From: UBA6164 sp964527325
Lineage (GTDB): Bacteria > Patescibacteriota > Gracilibacteria > BD1-5 > UBA6164
Direction of reading: 5' to 3'
Assembly: GCA_964527325.1 (NCBI GenBank)
Contig: CAZGNU010000023.1
Location: 1-24,111, forward strand
DNA length: 24,111 nucleotides
Positions 7,655-17,530 of the stretch are shown here, in pieces. A program made the position numbers and the translations under genes. The notes beneath the pieces are model-generated. The model was given only the letters and a program-made list of their open reading frames with translations, made no database searches and was not told the origin of the DNA. How positions within the stretch are numbered: the stretch's first letter is position 1; each line of letters begins with the position of its first letter.

Positions 7655-9016
7655 ATGCCAGAAACAATAAAAAAAGCACAAATTGCAAAGAAAAAACCAG
7701 TTAAAAAAACTACAAAAAAATCAGTTAAAAAATCAGTTAAAAAATCAGTTAAAAAACCAGTTAAAAAAACTGTTGCAAAAACTACTACAAAAACAAGAAC
7801 AACTACAGCTAAAAAGCCAGTAGCTAAAAAAACAACTACTGTAAAAAAACCTGTTACTAGAAAAACTGTTGAGAAAAAAACAACTACAGTTAAAAAAACA
7901 GTTACTAGAAAAAAACCCACTAAAAGAGTTACAAAAAAAATTGTAAAAAGAAAGCCTTCTGTTACAAGAAAAAAAGTGACTAAAAAAATGAATTTTATAA
8001 AGTGAACTTTTTTGGATGTATTTTCGTTATATAAAAACTTTATTCATTGGAATATTTCAAAGATTTTTATTTTTTGATGGACAATAATTTTATGAGCATT
8101 GGCTGTAATACCGTTATTAATTATTCTGTTTACATATACATCAGTTTTTAGTGTTGATTTAATGGCTTTAATTGCTTGAACTATTACTTGAAATATTATT
8201 CATGGTTTTGTGTCATATTTTATTTTAATATTGACAGTTTTAGTTTTTGTTATTGTTTTTTCATATTCTAATATTTTATTAATGAAGGTTAATAATGCTT
8301 ATTTGGATCAGAAAAAATTATCTTATAAGTTAAATGATTATTTTGATTTTAAAAAAATAATAAAATTTTTTAATTTAACAATTTTAAATTTAATAATTCT
8401 ATTATTACCAATAGTTTTGTTTTGAATACTAATTAGTTTATTATTTTTATTTTCAGGTGACAAAGATGCTTTAAAAGCGCTTGTTTCTACTTCAGTATTT
8501 AATTATTTTTCAATTATTAGTATTATAATATTTATTATATCAGTTATATTTTTTATATATTTATCATTTAGAATGGTATTTTCATATTTTATTTTTTCTG
8601 ATGAGAAAATTTATAATAAAAAAAATAGTATTATCTTTTATTTAAAAGAATCATTTAATAAAACAAAAAAAATAAAAAACTTTTTTAAATATATTTTAAT
8701 TTTTTTAATATTTTCAATTTTATTATTGCCTATTAATTATCTTTGAAAAACATTAGAATATACTGGAAAAAATTTAAAAGCTTATAGTATGTATTCAAAT
8801 TTATCTGAAGAAAATAAAGCTAGTCTCAAGTGAGATAATTTGTATTATTTTGAAGCATTAAAACTTGAATATAAAGATTTAAGTATTGATAATATAAGCA
8901 CAAAAATAAGATTAAACACTTTTTATATAATATTATTTAATATTTTAGGTTTTGTATGTTTATCTGGATTATTTGTAATGATAACTTCTTCATTTTATAA
9001 AAGAGAATTAACTTAA
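7655..9016 (+). CDS. lysine-rich N-terminal tail fused to polytopic membrane protein
   Basis: 453 residues in two very different parts. Residues 1 to about 112 are almost only Lys, Thr, Val, Pro, Arg and Ala in KPVKK/SVKK/TTTVKK repeats, like the C-terminal tails of histone H1 or AlgP. The rest has about six hydrophobic segments (near 137-157, 170-203, 238-265, 283-313, 344-362 and 420-445). No signal peptide precedes the tail, so it is probably cytoplasmic and could bind nucleic acid, ribosomes or acidic lipid; that is inference. Four copies of a 12-base unit encode SVKK/PVKK at 7721-7768. ATG at 7655 was chosen because the frame extends upstream only through a TTG at 7592 overlapping poor sequence. 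It follows tsaE by 65 bases and precedes the YmdB gene by 14. Confidence 0.85.
7721..7768 (+). repeat. 12-base tandem repeat inside a gene
   Basis: Three exact copies of TCAGTTAAAAAA and a fourth with one change (CCAGTTAAAAAA) encode SVKK, SVKK, SVKK and PVKK. This is a slippage-prone coding repeat in the lysine-rich tail; copy number may vary between strains. Confidence 0.9.
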
Positions 9017-9030
9017 TAGTAAAAAAATAT

Positions 9031-9840
9031 ATGAGAGTATTAATATTTTGAGATATTTATGGAAGAATTGGAAGGGCTGCAATTAAGAAACAATTGCCTT
9101 TGTTGAAGGAAAAATATGATCCTGATTTTATTGTTGCGAATATTGATAATACAACTTCTTGAAGATGACCAATAGAAAAACATGTATTAGAATTAGAATC
9201 TTTATGAATTGATTTATTAACTACTTGAGATCATATTTTTGATAATATTGATAGAGTAAAAGATGTATTAGATAATGATAATTCAAAATTATTAAGAGTT
9301 GCAAATTTTTATGAAACAGATGAATATAAAATTCCTGGTAGATGATATAAGATTATAAAAAAGAATTGAAAAAAATTACTTGTAATTCATTTGATGTGAG
9401 AAGTATTTATGAGGTATAATGTTGATAATCCATTTTTGAAAATCAATAAGATTTTAGAAAAAACTAAATGAGAAAATTTTGACTGAATAATTGTTGATTT
9501 TCATAAAGAAGCAACTGCTGAATGATATTGAATGTGATTTTATCTAGATTGAAAAATTAGTTTTTTATTCGGTACACACACTCATATTCAAACAAATGAT
9601 GAATTAATTTTGCCTGAATGAACTTGAATGTTGTCTGATGTTTGAATGAATTGATCGTTGTATTCTGTTATATGAGCTGATTTTGACTCTGTTAAAAAAA
9701 GATTTTTAACATGAATAGGTAGATGAAAGATTAAACAAAGTTTAGATAAAAAATATGTTGTAAATGCGGTTGTTGTAGATATTGATGAAAATAAAAAGTG
9801 TACTAATATTAAAAAAATTAGAATAAGAGAGGAATTATAG
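9031..9840 (+). CDS. YmdB-family metallophosphoesterase (cyclic nucleotide phosphodiesterase)
   Basis: 269 residues matching the YmdB family along its whole length; characterised members hydrolyse 2',3'-cyclic nucleotides with a dimetal centre and influence biofilm and RNA turnover in Bacillus. Motifs: GDIYGRIGR with Asp8, ANIDNTTSGRG at 36-46, TTGDHIFD at 64-71, DFHKEATAEG with His158, and GTHTHIQTNDE with His183 and His185, then SDVGMNGSLYSVIG. In the usual family the second and third motifs read ANxEN and TGNH; here positions 39 and 67 are both Asp instead of Glu and Asn. The remaining ligands are intact, so the protein may still bind metal. ATG at 9031 gives the canonical N-terminus. A palindrome follows directly. 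Confidence 0.92.
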
Positions 9841-9845
9841 AAAAT

Positions 9846-9910
9846 ATACAAGGGGCTAAAGCTACCTTGTTAAGATTATATATTAGCAAGGTGGCTTTAG
9901 CCCCTTGTAT
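9846..9910. repeat. 24-bp-stem palindrome, copy 2
   Basis: Arms 9846-9869 and 9887-9910 repeat the element at 5490-5548 with a different 17-base spacer. The only internal departure from perfect pairing is a T opposite G in the left arm (GCTACC against GGTGGC), which would still pair as U-G in RNA. The outermost base pairs differ from copy 1 but remain complementary within each copy (TTA...TAA against ATA...TAT). It lies between the YmdB gene and the next gene of the same strand. Confidence 0.85.
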
Positions 9911-9925
9911 TTAAGTTAATATTTT

Positions 9926-10300
9926 ATGAAAAAAAGATTTTTATTATTTATAATTTTTATCATATTTTTAGTAAGTTTGATGACTTTTATACTAATATTA
10001 AATTATTTAGATCCGTACGAATATAGAATAATAGCAATTACTTCTATTATTTTTACTTTTGTATTATCAGTATCGAGTTTCTTAACGATAATTTTATATT
10101 TTTTTAAAAAAATATATTTTAGAGGAAGAGTATATGTTTTTCATGTTTTATCTAGTTTTAGACAATGATTTTTTGTTTCTGTATTTATTATTTCGATAAT
10201 ATTTTTTAAAACATTGTGAGTGCCTCTTGTAATTACATGATTTTTGATACTAGCTATACTTATGCTATTAGAATTTATTATAAAGAATTTAGAAAGTTAG
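9926..10300 (+). CDS. small four-helix membrane protein
   Basis: 124 residues, mostly hydrophobic, with likely helices near 4-25, 34-59, 81-97 and 98-118, and a basic loop KKIYFRGRVYVFHVLSSFRQG between the second and third. The RG(R)-x-FRQG pattern followed by a helix is reminiscent of small membrane proteins seen often in candidate-phyla genomes, but I cannot name a function. ATG at 9926 lies 15 bases after the palindrome. The next gene begins 33 bases downstream in the same frame. Confidence 0.75.
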
Positions 10301-10333
10301 ATAAAAAAATATTTTATTTTTAGAAACATTATT

Positions 10334-12322
10334 TTGAACAAAAAAATATACATATTTCTTGTGTTATTGTTGATACCTTTAACAATAGTTAATGCTCTTT
10401 CTGAAATACAGAAAGGAGCTATTTTTGATAATTTTAAAAAGAAACAATATGATTTATTATTTGAATCTGATTTATGAGATTTTTCATCAGAATATAGTGA
10501 GATTTTTGATATTTCAAAAAAAGTTAATATTTATGAAAATATTTGAAATGAAGTTGAGCAACAAAGACATGAAGTTGAATGAAAAAATACATTATTATTG
10601 CAAAAAATTACTTCATTAGAGGAATCAATTATTGAAATTGATGAAGATATTGAGAAAACATTAATTAATGTTAAGCAAATTAATAATGATGTAATTAAAA
10701 CAAAAAATGATATTGAATGAAATAAAAAAATAATAAATCTTAAAAAGAAATTAATATCTGAAAATAGGGAAATATTATTAGAATATTTGATATATATTTA
10801 TAAAAAATGAAATACTGTTTATGAGGATCAAGAAATTGATAATTTAAAAAGTATATTATTAAATGAGGAAAAAATATCTGATATAATAAATGATTTGTAT
10901 TTTAAGTGAATTATTCAGATAGCATGAAAAAAACTTATAGATAATCATAAAAAATATATTGCAGAGTTATATTTAAAAAAAGTTCAATTAGAAAAACAAG
11001 AAGTAAAATTGAAACAATTGAGAAAAATGGGAATAATTGAGAAAAAGATTCTTGAAGATAAAAAAGCATTTAAAGAAAGAATATTAAAAGTTTCAAAGTG
11101 ACAACAATCATTTTATGAAAAATATGTTTATAATAAGTTAGAAATAGAAAAAAAATTGAAATTGAAAGAATTTACTGAAAAAATTAAATTTAATAGAATT
11201 AGAAATAAAATATTAGAAAAATATAATTGTAAATTTGTAGATGTTTCAAAAAATTCTGCTGAATCAAGAGCATTGTCATGAAAATGTTTAGATATAAATA
11301 AAATGATTTATTCGGAATCTAAACTTGATGATGAAAAAAATACAACATTTAAATGGCCAATTTTTCCTACTAGGTGAATTAGTGCATATTTTCATGATGT
11401 TGAATATAGGAAAGATTTTTGATCTGAACATGAAGCAATTGATATAAAAGCTAATCAATGAACTCCTATTAAGGCACCAGCTGATTGATATGTTATATAT
11501 ATTCAAAAACCAACAACAGAAGATTACGCATATATTGCATTAAAGCATTATAATTGATATATGACAATTTATTGACATGTTAGTGATGTTTTAGTTGAAG
11601 AGTTTGATTATGTGAAAGCTTGAGAGGTTTTTGCTCAGACAGGTTGAGAATTTGGTACTTTATGAGCATGATTTCTTACAACATGACCTCATTTGCATTT
11701 TGAAATTTTTAAGGATAAGGAGTATATTGATCCTTTTTCAGTTTTAGATTTATCATATATTAAATATAGTAAACTACCTCAAAAATATCAAATTAAATTT
11801 TATTCAGATTTTAAGGAAAGAAGATGATATGAGTACAAAAACAAAAGTACAAATTCAAGAGTATTTAAGTTAAATTGATCAAATGAAATTGAAAGACAAA
11901 AAGATTTAATAAGTACATATGCTTACCCTCCTTTTAATAATTGGCAAATGTGGATAGATGAATCTCTTGATTGAAATATTGATCCATCATTTGTTATGTG
12001 TATTTGATTAGCTGAAACCACTTTAGGTAAAAATATGAAGACCCCATATAATATTTGAAATATTTGAAATACTGATTCTGGTGCTACTAAAACGTTTATG
12101 AATGCTAGAAGTTGAATATTTATGATAGCAAGTACGCTTAATAATAGATATTTATGAAATTATAATGAAGTTAGGCAATTAAGTAGGTATGGAAACAAGG
12201 ATCTAAGTAAACCTATATACGCTTCAAGCCCAGATCATTGGCATAATAATATTATAAAATGTTTAAGTCATTTAAAGTGAACCTATGTTCCAGATGATTA
12301 TAATTTTAGGTTAATACAATAG
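10334..12322 (+). CDS. secreted M23 peptidase with coiled coil and glucosaminidase-like C-terminus
   Basis: 662 residues. An N-terminal signal peptide (IYIFLVLLLIPLTIVNA) is followed by about 240 residues of Lys/Glu-rich coiled coil, as in EnvC-type hydrolases or their activators. The LytM domain has all zinc and catalytic motifs: HEAID near 365, YGH near 416 and GPHLHFE near 452, so it should cleave peptide cross-links in peptidoglycan. After about 560 comes a second region (CIGLAETTLGKNMKTPYNIG, NIGNTDSG, LSRYGN, WHNNII) that resembles the lysozyme-like glucosaminidase fold, with Glu in LAET as possible catalytic acid; this part is inferred. TTG at 10334 is taken as start because the frame has no ATG before the signal peptide and opens at 10301. 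It is the last gene of the tsaE-led run. Confidence 0.88.
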
Positions 12323-12398
12323 GAGTATTCAATATTTTGCTTTAAAAGTAGATGTATGTTAAAATTATGTTATATATTTTAGTATATATCTATTTTTT

Positions 12399-13334
12399 AT
12401 GAAAAAATTTAAAGTAATTACATCATTATATTTATTTAGTATAGTTTTCTTTTCAGAATATACATTTGCTGCCACATGAGCTAATGAGCTTGAACAATCA
12501 AAACAAAATACTAATTTAATAATGTCATTTTTTAGTACTGAATTATTGTTGAATATTGTATTTGCGGTATTTGCTGCAATTTGAACATTAGCTATTGCAA
12601 AAATCGCAACAGCTAAAATGACAAGTTATTTAGAATGAACTTATGCATGAGAAGAGTCAGGTAGAGAAGAGTTAGTATGAGTATTATCTAGAACAGTTAA
12701 TATATCTATATTATCTATATGATTTGCTATAACATTAACAATACTTGGTATTGATATGTGAATATTTCTTTGATGATTATGATTTGGTATTGGTTTTACT
12801 TTAAAGATATTTTTAACTAATTTTATAGCTTGAATATTAATGGTTACACAATGATTTTATCATTTATGAGATGTTATTGAAGTTACAGGAAGGACATGAA
12901 CCATTAAAAAAATTCATGCTTTATTTACCGAAATTGAGCAATTTGATTGAGTTATTTTCTTTGTTCCTAATGTTAAATTTTTAGAAGAAGATGTGTCAAA
13001 TTACCATTCTAATGATAAAAGAAGAGTAAGCGTTGATATATGAGTTGATTATGATACTGATATATTAAAGGCAAAAAAGATAATGATGCAGGTTATAGAA
13101 AAATTTCCAAATATATTGCAAACACCTTTACCAAATGTTTTAATTACTAAAATGGATGATAGTTCAATAAATTTATCACTTAGATTTTGGATAAATTCTA
13201 AAGATGCATTTTTTGATACACAATCAAATGTTACTGAAACTGTTAATTTGGCTTTTAGTCAAGCATGAATAGTGATACCTTTCCCACAAGTCACTTTAAG
13301 TAATAGATCTGATTTTAGTATTAATACTAAATAA
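12399..13334 (+). CDS. MscS-family mechanosensitive channel
   Basis: 311 residues; a tension-gated pore that releases solutes on osmotic downshift. An N-terminal signal-like helix (1-25) is followed by two membrane helices and the pore helix, TM3, with its Gly/Ala-rich face and the following LTNFIAGILMV near 144, then the beta domain FYHLGDVIEVTGRTGTIKKI, FFVPNVKFLEEDVSNYH and VDIGVDYDTD. The C-terminus ends with IPFPQVTL, the usual final strand. Many glycines of the pore helix are TGA, so with the standard code only a fragment would be seen. It stands alone, 76 bases after the M23 gene, and ends in its own terminator. Confidence 0.95.
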
Positions 13335-13360
13335 TATAAAAACTATTTGATTTTTATAGT

Positions 13361-13391
13361 AAAAACTCTATAATATTTATAGAGTTTTTTT
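13361..13391 (+). terminator. intrinsic terminator
   Basis: A perfect 13-bp stem (13361-13373 with 13377-13389) closes a 3-base gap and runs into T residues. It follows the MscS stop by 26 bases and precedes the next gene by 25. Confidence 0.85.
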
Positions 13392-13415
13392 AGTTATTTA
13401 AAGCCAATAATTATT

Positions 13416-14207
13416 ATGATAGATTTTAACAAAATCGTTCAAAGATTGTGAACAAAATGATGAAAAATTATATTTAAAAGTGATATTTTTGAAATAATTG
13501 ATCCAGAAAAAAAGTCTATTTATGTAAATAAATTAAATAAAATTATTTATAATTTAAAATCTATTTGAAGTATTATAAATATTAAAGCATGAGTATATAT
13601 AGTACCTGAAGATAGTGATAAAGATTTAAATAAAATTGATTTAATAGATAAATATTACTTAAAGTTATTAAAAAAATATATTACTTATTATGTATGATCT
13701 AGTTATTATATTTCATGAAGAAAATCATTAGAATTTCACATGAAAAACTATGAGATTCCAGAAAAAATTTTTATAGTAAACAGATCATTAAATAAAAAAA
13801 TAAAAATATGAAATCTTGAAATAGTTTTTAAAACAGTTTCTTGAAAAAATAATTTATGAAAAAAAATAAACTTGTATTCAAAAATGTCAGAGTTTGTTAC
13901 AATAAAACAAATAGATAATCTAGATTTTAAATTATCATGCCTTGAATTATCACTTATAGAAGCAGCTCTAGTAAATGATACAGAGCTTTGAATTCCAGTT
14001 GAGTTGTTATCTAAATCAATTAAAAAATATAATGCAGTAATGGATAAGGATATATTTTACAAAATATGAAAATATAAATTTGTTATGGGATTTAATAGAT
14101 TAAAAGAAATAGCAAAACACCTTGACAGAGAACTTTATGAGGTTTTTCTAGATATTATCAAAAAAAATGGTTGATTGTTTATTTGAGAGGGAATGAGAGG
14201 GATATAA
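13416..14207 (+). CDS. AbiEi-like winged-helix protein
   Basis: 263 residues. The first 65 form a plausible winged helix ending in the wing KAGVYIVPEDSD, a recurrent feature of AbiEi antitoxins and related regulators. The remainder fits the AbiEi C-terminal domain: YYISGRKSLEFHMKNYEIPEKIFIV, a beta segment GNLEIVFKTVSGKN, the helix LSCLELSLIEAALV and FNRLKEIAKHL. In type IV toxin-antitoxin systems AbiEi represses its operon and pairs with the nucleotidyltransferase AbiEii. No AbiEii lies next to it: upstream is MscS, downstream a convergent surface protein. It is either a solitary regulator or an orphan antitoxin. Assignment is by motif impression, moderately sure. Confidence 0.65.
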
Positions 14208-14235
14208 AAAAAAGAACTAATTAGTTCTTTTTTTT
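14206..14235. terminator. bidirectional terminator
   Basis: A perfect 15-base palindrome pair (14206-14220 with 14221-14235) with A-run on the left and T-run on the right. It overlaps the stop codons of both convergent genes, so each uses it as its own terminator. Confidence 0.85.
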
Positions 14236-15640
14236 ATGCTCTTTGTTTTCTTATAAAGAAGAATCAACCAATTATAAGTGATATTAAAAATAAAATTAAT
14301 ATTTCAGGACCAGTTTTTACTTTCGTTGCTTCTGATAAATTTCATTCGTAAGTTTCTCACTCTTCATTTCTAGAAACAGCTTTTACTGCGAAATAATTAT
14401 ATTTTATATTGTCTCAAGTATACTCTACTTCAAATCTAGCAATTAATGAGTTGTCTATTAGTTCTAATTTTCATTCAGAATTTTTCTTATAAACATTATA
14501 GCTTTCAGCATCTTTTACTTCATTCCAAGTTAGAACTGATTTACTTTTTAATTCAACTAATTTAAGTCATGTAATTTTTAATTTATCATCAGTAATTGTC
14601 GTTTCTTCAACTATTTCAGGTTCTTCAGTTATTTCAACATTTCATGTTCAACTTTCTCAGGCTGAATCTAATACAACTTCATTTACTGTTAAGCTAGCAG
14701 CTCATAATTCAGTTTTTTTATGTCATAACTCATCTTGAATATTTATATCTATTGAATATGTTCATGCTTCTGAAGGAGCTGAAGATTTTGCAGTATATAT
14801 TCAATCTTCAGTTTCAATTAATTCAATTATTGTATCATTTACAATTGCATTTACTTTACTTAAAGAGTGGTTAGAAATTACTTCAATTTCATAACTATCT
14901 CAAGTTTCTAATTCTTCAGGAGTAAGTTTTACATTTTTTATACTTAAACTACTTAATTCAACACTTATTTTTACTTCGTCTGATTCTCAAATTACATTTC
15001 AGTCTGCATCAAGTATCTTTGCTACAAGTGATACTTCTCAGTCATTTAGATTTTCTACAGTTTTTTCAAAAATTCAATCACTATTACTTGTTGTTAATAG
15101 TTCTTCAGTTCAGTTTACTATAATTTTAACTTGATGATTTTTGTTTGTAGTTCATGAAATTCATATAGAATTTTCTCAGATAGTTAATCAATTTTCTGGT
15201 GAAATAATAGATATATCTATATTTGTAACAATTTCTACTTGTTCTTCTACAATTGATTCAGCTACTCAAAAAACGGTTTCATCATTTAAATCATATACAT
15301 GAATGTTTTGTGTTCAGTCTGATTTAAATTTTACTCAATTTTCAAATTTAATTTTTCATTGATCTGATGCAGAAAAAGTAAAAGAATTTTCTTCTAGAGC
15401 ACTTGGAAGTTCTGCTTCTGGATCACTTTCAGAAAATATTAATATTGTTCATTCATAATCAAGAACAGTTTCATTATTTTTATCAACTGCTTCAATAGTT
15501 AAATCAAGAGTTTCATTAACTTTAACAGTGCTAGGATTAAATTCTACTTCAAAATGATCTATTCAACTAGCGAATACTCATGAGTATGAAAACAGAGTAA
15601 ATGCTAAAAATATAAATAATAGTTTTTTAGTAAATTGCAT
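14234..15640 (-). CDS. Ig-like cell-surface protein with C-terminal anchor
   Basis: 468 residues. A signal peptide (FIFLAFTLFSYSGVFAS) precedes about 415 acidic, Thr/Ser/Glu-rich residues built of beta-rich modules: one starting near DHFEVEFNPSTVKVNETLDL, a bacterial Ig-like repeat ISPENGLTIGENSIGISGTT near 145, two further modules, and an Fn3-like one at KSVLTWNEVKDAESYNVYKK. The C-terminus is TGPE, a 16-20-residue hydrophobic helix and the basic tail IRKQRA, shaped like a sorting or anchoring signal although it lacks LPXTG. Probably exposed on the cell surface for adhesion; ligand unknown. The ATG at 15640 is preceded by an inverted repeat at 15661-15676. It could follow recF in a transcript, with 97 bases between. 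Confidence 0.8.
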
Positions 15641-15660
15641 AGCATGTAGTTTAAATATAT

Positions 15661-15676
15661 AAATACAAATGTATTT
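15661..15676. promoter_or_regulatory. inverted repeat upstream of surface-protein gene
   Basis: AAATACA and TGTATTT form a perfect 7-base inverted repeat around AA, 20 bases before the minus-strand start codon at 15640. The position would suit an operator or a weak leader hairpin. In AT-rich DNA it could be chance. Confidence 0.3.
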
Positions 15677-15737
15677 TACTTAATTTTTTAAATAAAGAAA
15701 CTATTTTTTCAAGAAAACAGCTTTACAAGCACGTTTT

Positions 15738-16784
15738 TTATAGTGTAATAATGTTTTTATTTTCAGGTTTTCTTATTGAAGAAATGAAGGTTTGATAATA
15801 TTTAATTTTTTTTAATAGCATTTTTTTGTGTATTTCATCTAGTTCACTTAATAAATCATCTATAAGTAAAATAGGTTTTTTTCATGTCATTTTTTCTATA
15901 AATATTCATTCCATTAATTTTAACCATAAAATAATACTTTTTGTTTCTCATCTTGATGCAAAATGTCATAATTGTGAAGAATCAACTATAATATCAAAAT
16001 CATCTACATGTGGTCAAATTGGAGTTCTTCATAATATTATATCTCTATCTAGATTTTTCTCTAAATAATTTTTTAAATCTTTTCAAATATTGTCTTCTGA
16101 TACTTTTGAATTATAAACAAAATTTATTTTTTCAACTTTTCATCAAAAATATTCTAGAGTAGAATCTATAGATATTTTTAAAAAATTAATAATTTTAAAT
16201 CTGTACTTATAAATTTCACTTGCTAATTCAATAAATTTATTATTCCAAAAATCTATTTCTGTTTTATTAATTTTTCACTCTTTTATATTTTTTAGAGTTT
16301 TATTTCTGTGTTTTATTATTTTTTTATATTTACTTAGTAATTTACTATATGGTTCAAACGAGTTTTTTAGAATATTATCAAGGAAATCTCTTCTTAGAGA
16401 AGGGGATAAGTACATAATATTCATTATAATAGGTGAAAAAACTACGCATTTATGTGTTAAATCAGTAAATTTCTTCTTTGTTATTTTTTTACCATTAAGC
16501 ATATAATTTTTAATAGCTTTTTCATTTTTTTTGTTTGAATAAGAAAATGAAATTTTATTTTTGTTATCAGTTAAATATTCTATAAAAAAATAATCCTTTC
16601 ACTTTTTTATTAGTTCATCTAAACTAAGTCATGATAAAGAATTATTTCAAAGTAAACTAATAGCTTCAAGTATATTAGTTTTTCATTTTCAATTTTTTCA
16701 GATTATAAAGTTTTGATTATTTAGTGAATCAAGTTTTAATTCACTAAAATTTCTAAAATTAATAAGTTTTAGTTCTTTTATCAT
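15738..16784 (-). CDS. recF: DNA replication and repair protein RecF
   Basis: A 348-residue SMC-like ATPase that with RecO and RecR loads RecA at gaps. Walker A is IIGKNGKGKTNILEAI near 27-42, then the RecF-typical YLSPSLRRDFLDNIL near 120, GPHVDDFDI near 253, the signature region FASRGETKSIILWLKL near 270 and Walker B PILLIDDLLSELD near 300. Length is normal. Several of these glycines are TGA, including those of Walker A. ATG at 16784 begins MIKELKLINFRNF, the usual start. It lies 7 bases after gatC, so the two are probably one message. dnaN or gyrB, its common neighbours in other bacteria, are not here. Confidence 0.95.
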
Positions 16785-16791
16785 TGTGTAA

Positions 16792-17079
16792 TTATTTCAT
16801 AATATTCGTCAATGCAATTTGATCAGCAATAATTTTTTGATTAGAACACTCTAATAGTTCTTCTCTAGATATTTCTTTCTTTTTTTCTATATCTTTTCTA
16901 AGTGTATTTTCTGATTCTATAACTGATACTGTAGGTTTTATTCATGTAGTATTTACTTCATTTAATAATTCTACATATTTTAATATTCAGTTTACATCAC
17001 TAGTTAATTTTTCGCTATTAGTATTAATTTTACTAAGGTTTTTTGATAATTTTTCAATTTGTTCTTGTGTTACGCTCAT
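16792..17079 (-). CDS. gatC: Asp-tRNA(Asn)/Glu-tRNA(Gln) amidotransferase subunit C
   Basis: The 95-residue small subunit that wraps the GatA-GatB interface in the amidotransferase making Gln-tRNA or Asn-tRNA. The family pattern is clear: MSVTQEQIEKLSKNLSKI at the N-terminus, then the hallmark ILKYVELLNEVNTTGIKPTV near 33-52 and a C-terminal helix LRKDIEKKKEISREELLE. A typical GatC would continue with an NAP-type ending; here it reads CSNQKIIADQIALTNIMK. gatA and gatB are not in the window. ATG at 17079 is the first in frame. It diverges from the membrane protein at 17101 with only 21 bases between, so both promoters must overlap or lie inside genes. Confidence 0.88.
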
Positions 17080-17100
17080 TTATTTATATTATTAATTTAA

Positions 17101-17517
17101 ATGTTAATTAGAATTAATATAATTTTTAATTTTAAAAAATCAAGTATGTGATTAAAAGAAATGTTAAAAAAAGATTTTTCTAAACCAAAAAGTATTACAT
17201 TAGAGAGATATAAAGCATCAAAATTTATGTTTATTATTATATCTTTTTTGTTTTTTCTAAATTTTTATTTTGTCTGAGCAGATTTTTATTCAAATATATT
17301 TATTCCATCATTAGGTGTTATGTATATTTTGTTATTGTTTTCATTAGTTTTTTTTGTATATTTTTTAATAAAAAAATTATTGGTTGAAAAGATTAAAAAT
17401 TATTATTTTGTGATTATATTTATATTACTTTTTTTAATTTTGTTATCTTTTTCTTCTATAATAGTTTTTAATGAATGATTAATAGAATTTTATGAAATAA
17501 TAAAGAATTTTAATTAA
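17101..17517 (+). CDS. hypothetical membrane protein with three helices
   Basis: 138 residues. A basic N-terminal segment (about 1-40, ending KPKSITLERYKASK) is followed by three hydrophobic helices near 41-60, 70-92 and 100-120 and a short tail. I do not recognise it. ATG at 17101 is the first in frame, but an internal ATG at 17146 leads into MGLKEMLKKDFSKPK and could be the true start given the short divergent gap to gatC. The lipoprotein gene follows by 13 bases, suggesting cotranscription. Confidence 0.7.
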
Positions 17518-17530
17518 TAAAACTTACATT

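Noticed and set aside
7721..7768. Short CRISPR-like array
   Set aside because: The 12-base units are directly adjacent, without spacers, and lie in frame in a gene encoding SVKK repeats.
7636..7920. Hydrophobic minus-strand frame rich in Val and Phe
   Set aside because: It is the reverse complement of the lysine-rich repeats (AAA and GTT-type codons give TTT and AAC), so its hydrophobicity is an artefact.
15826..16068. Plus-strand frame inside recF
   Set aside because: It is a shadow of recF, whose minus-strand frame carries all Walker and signature motifs.
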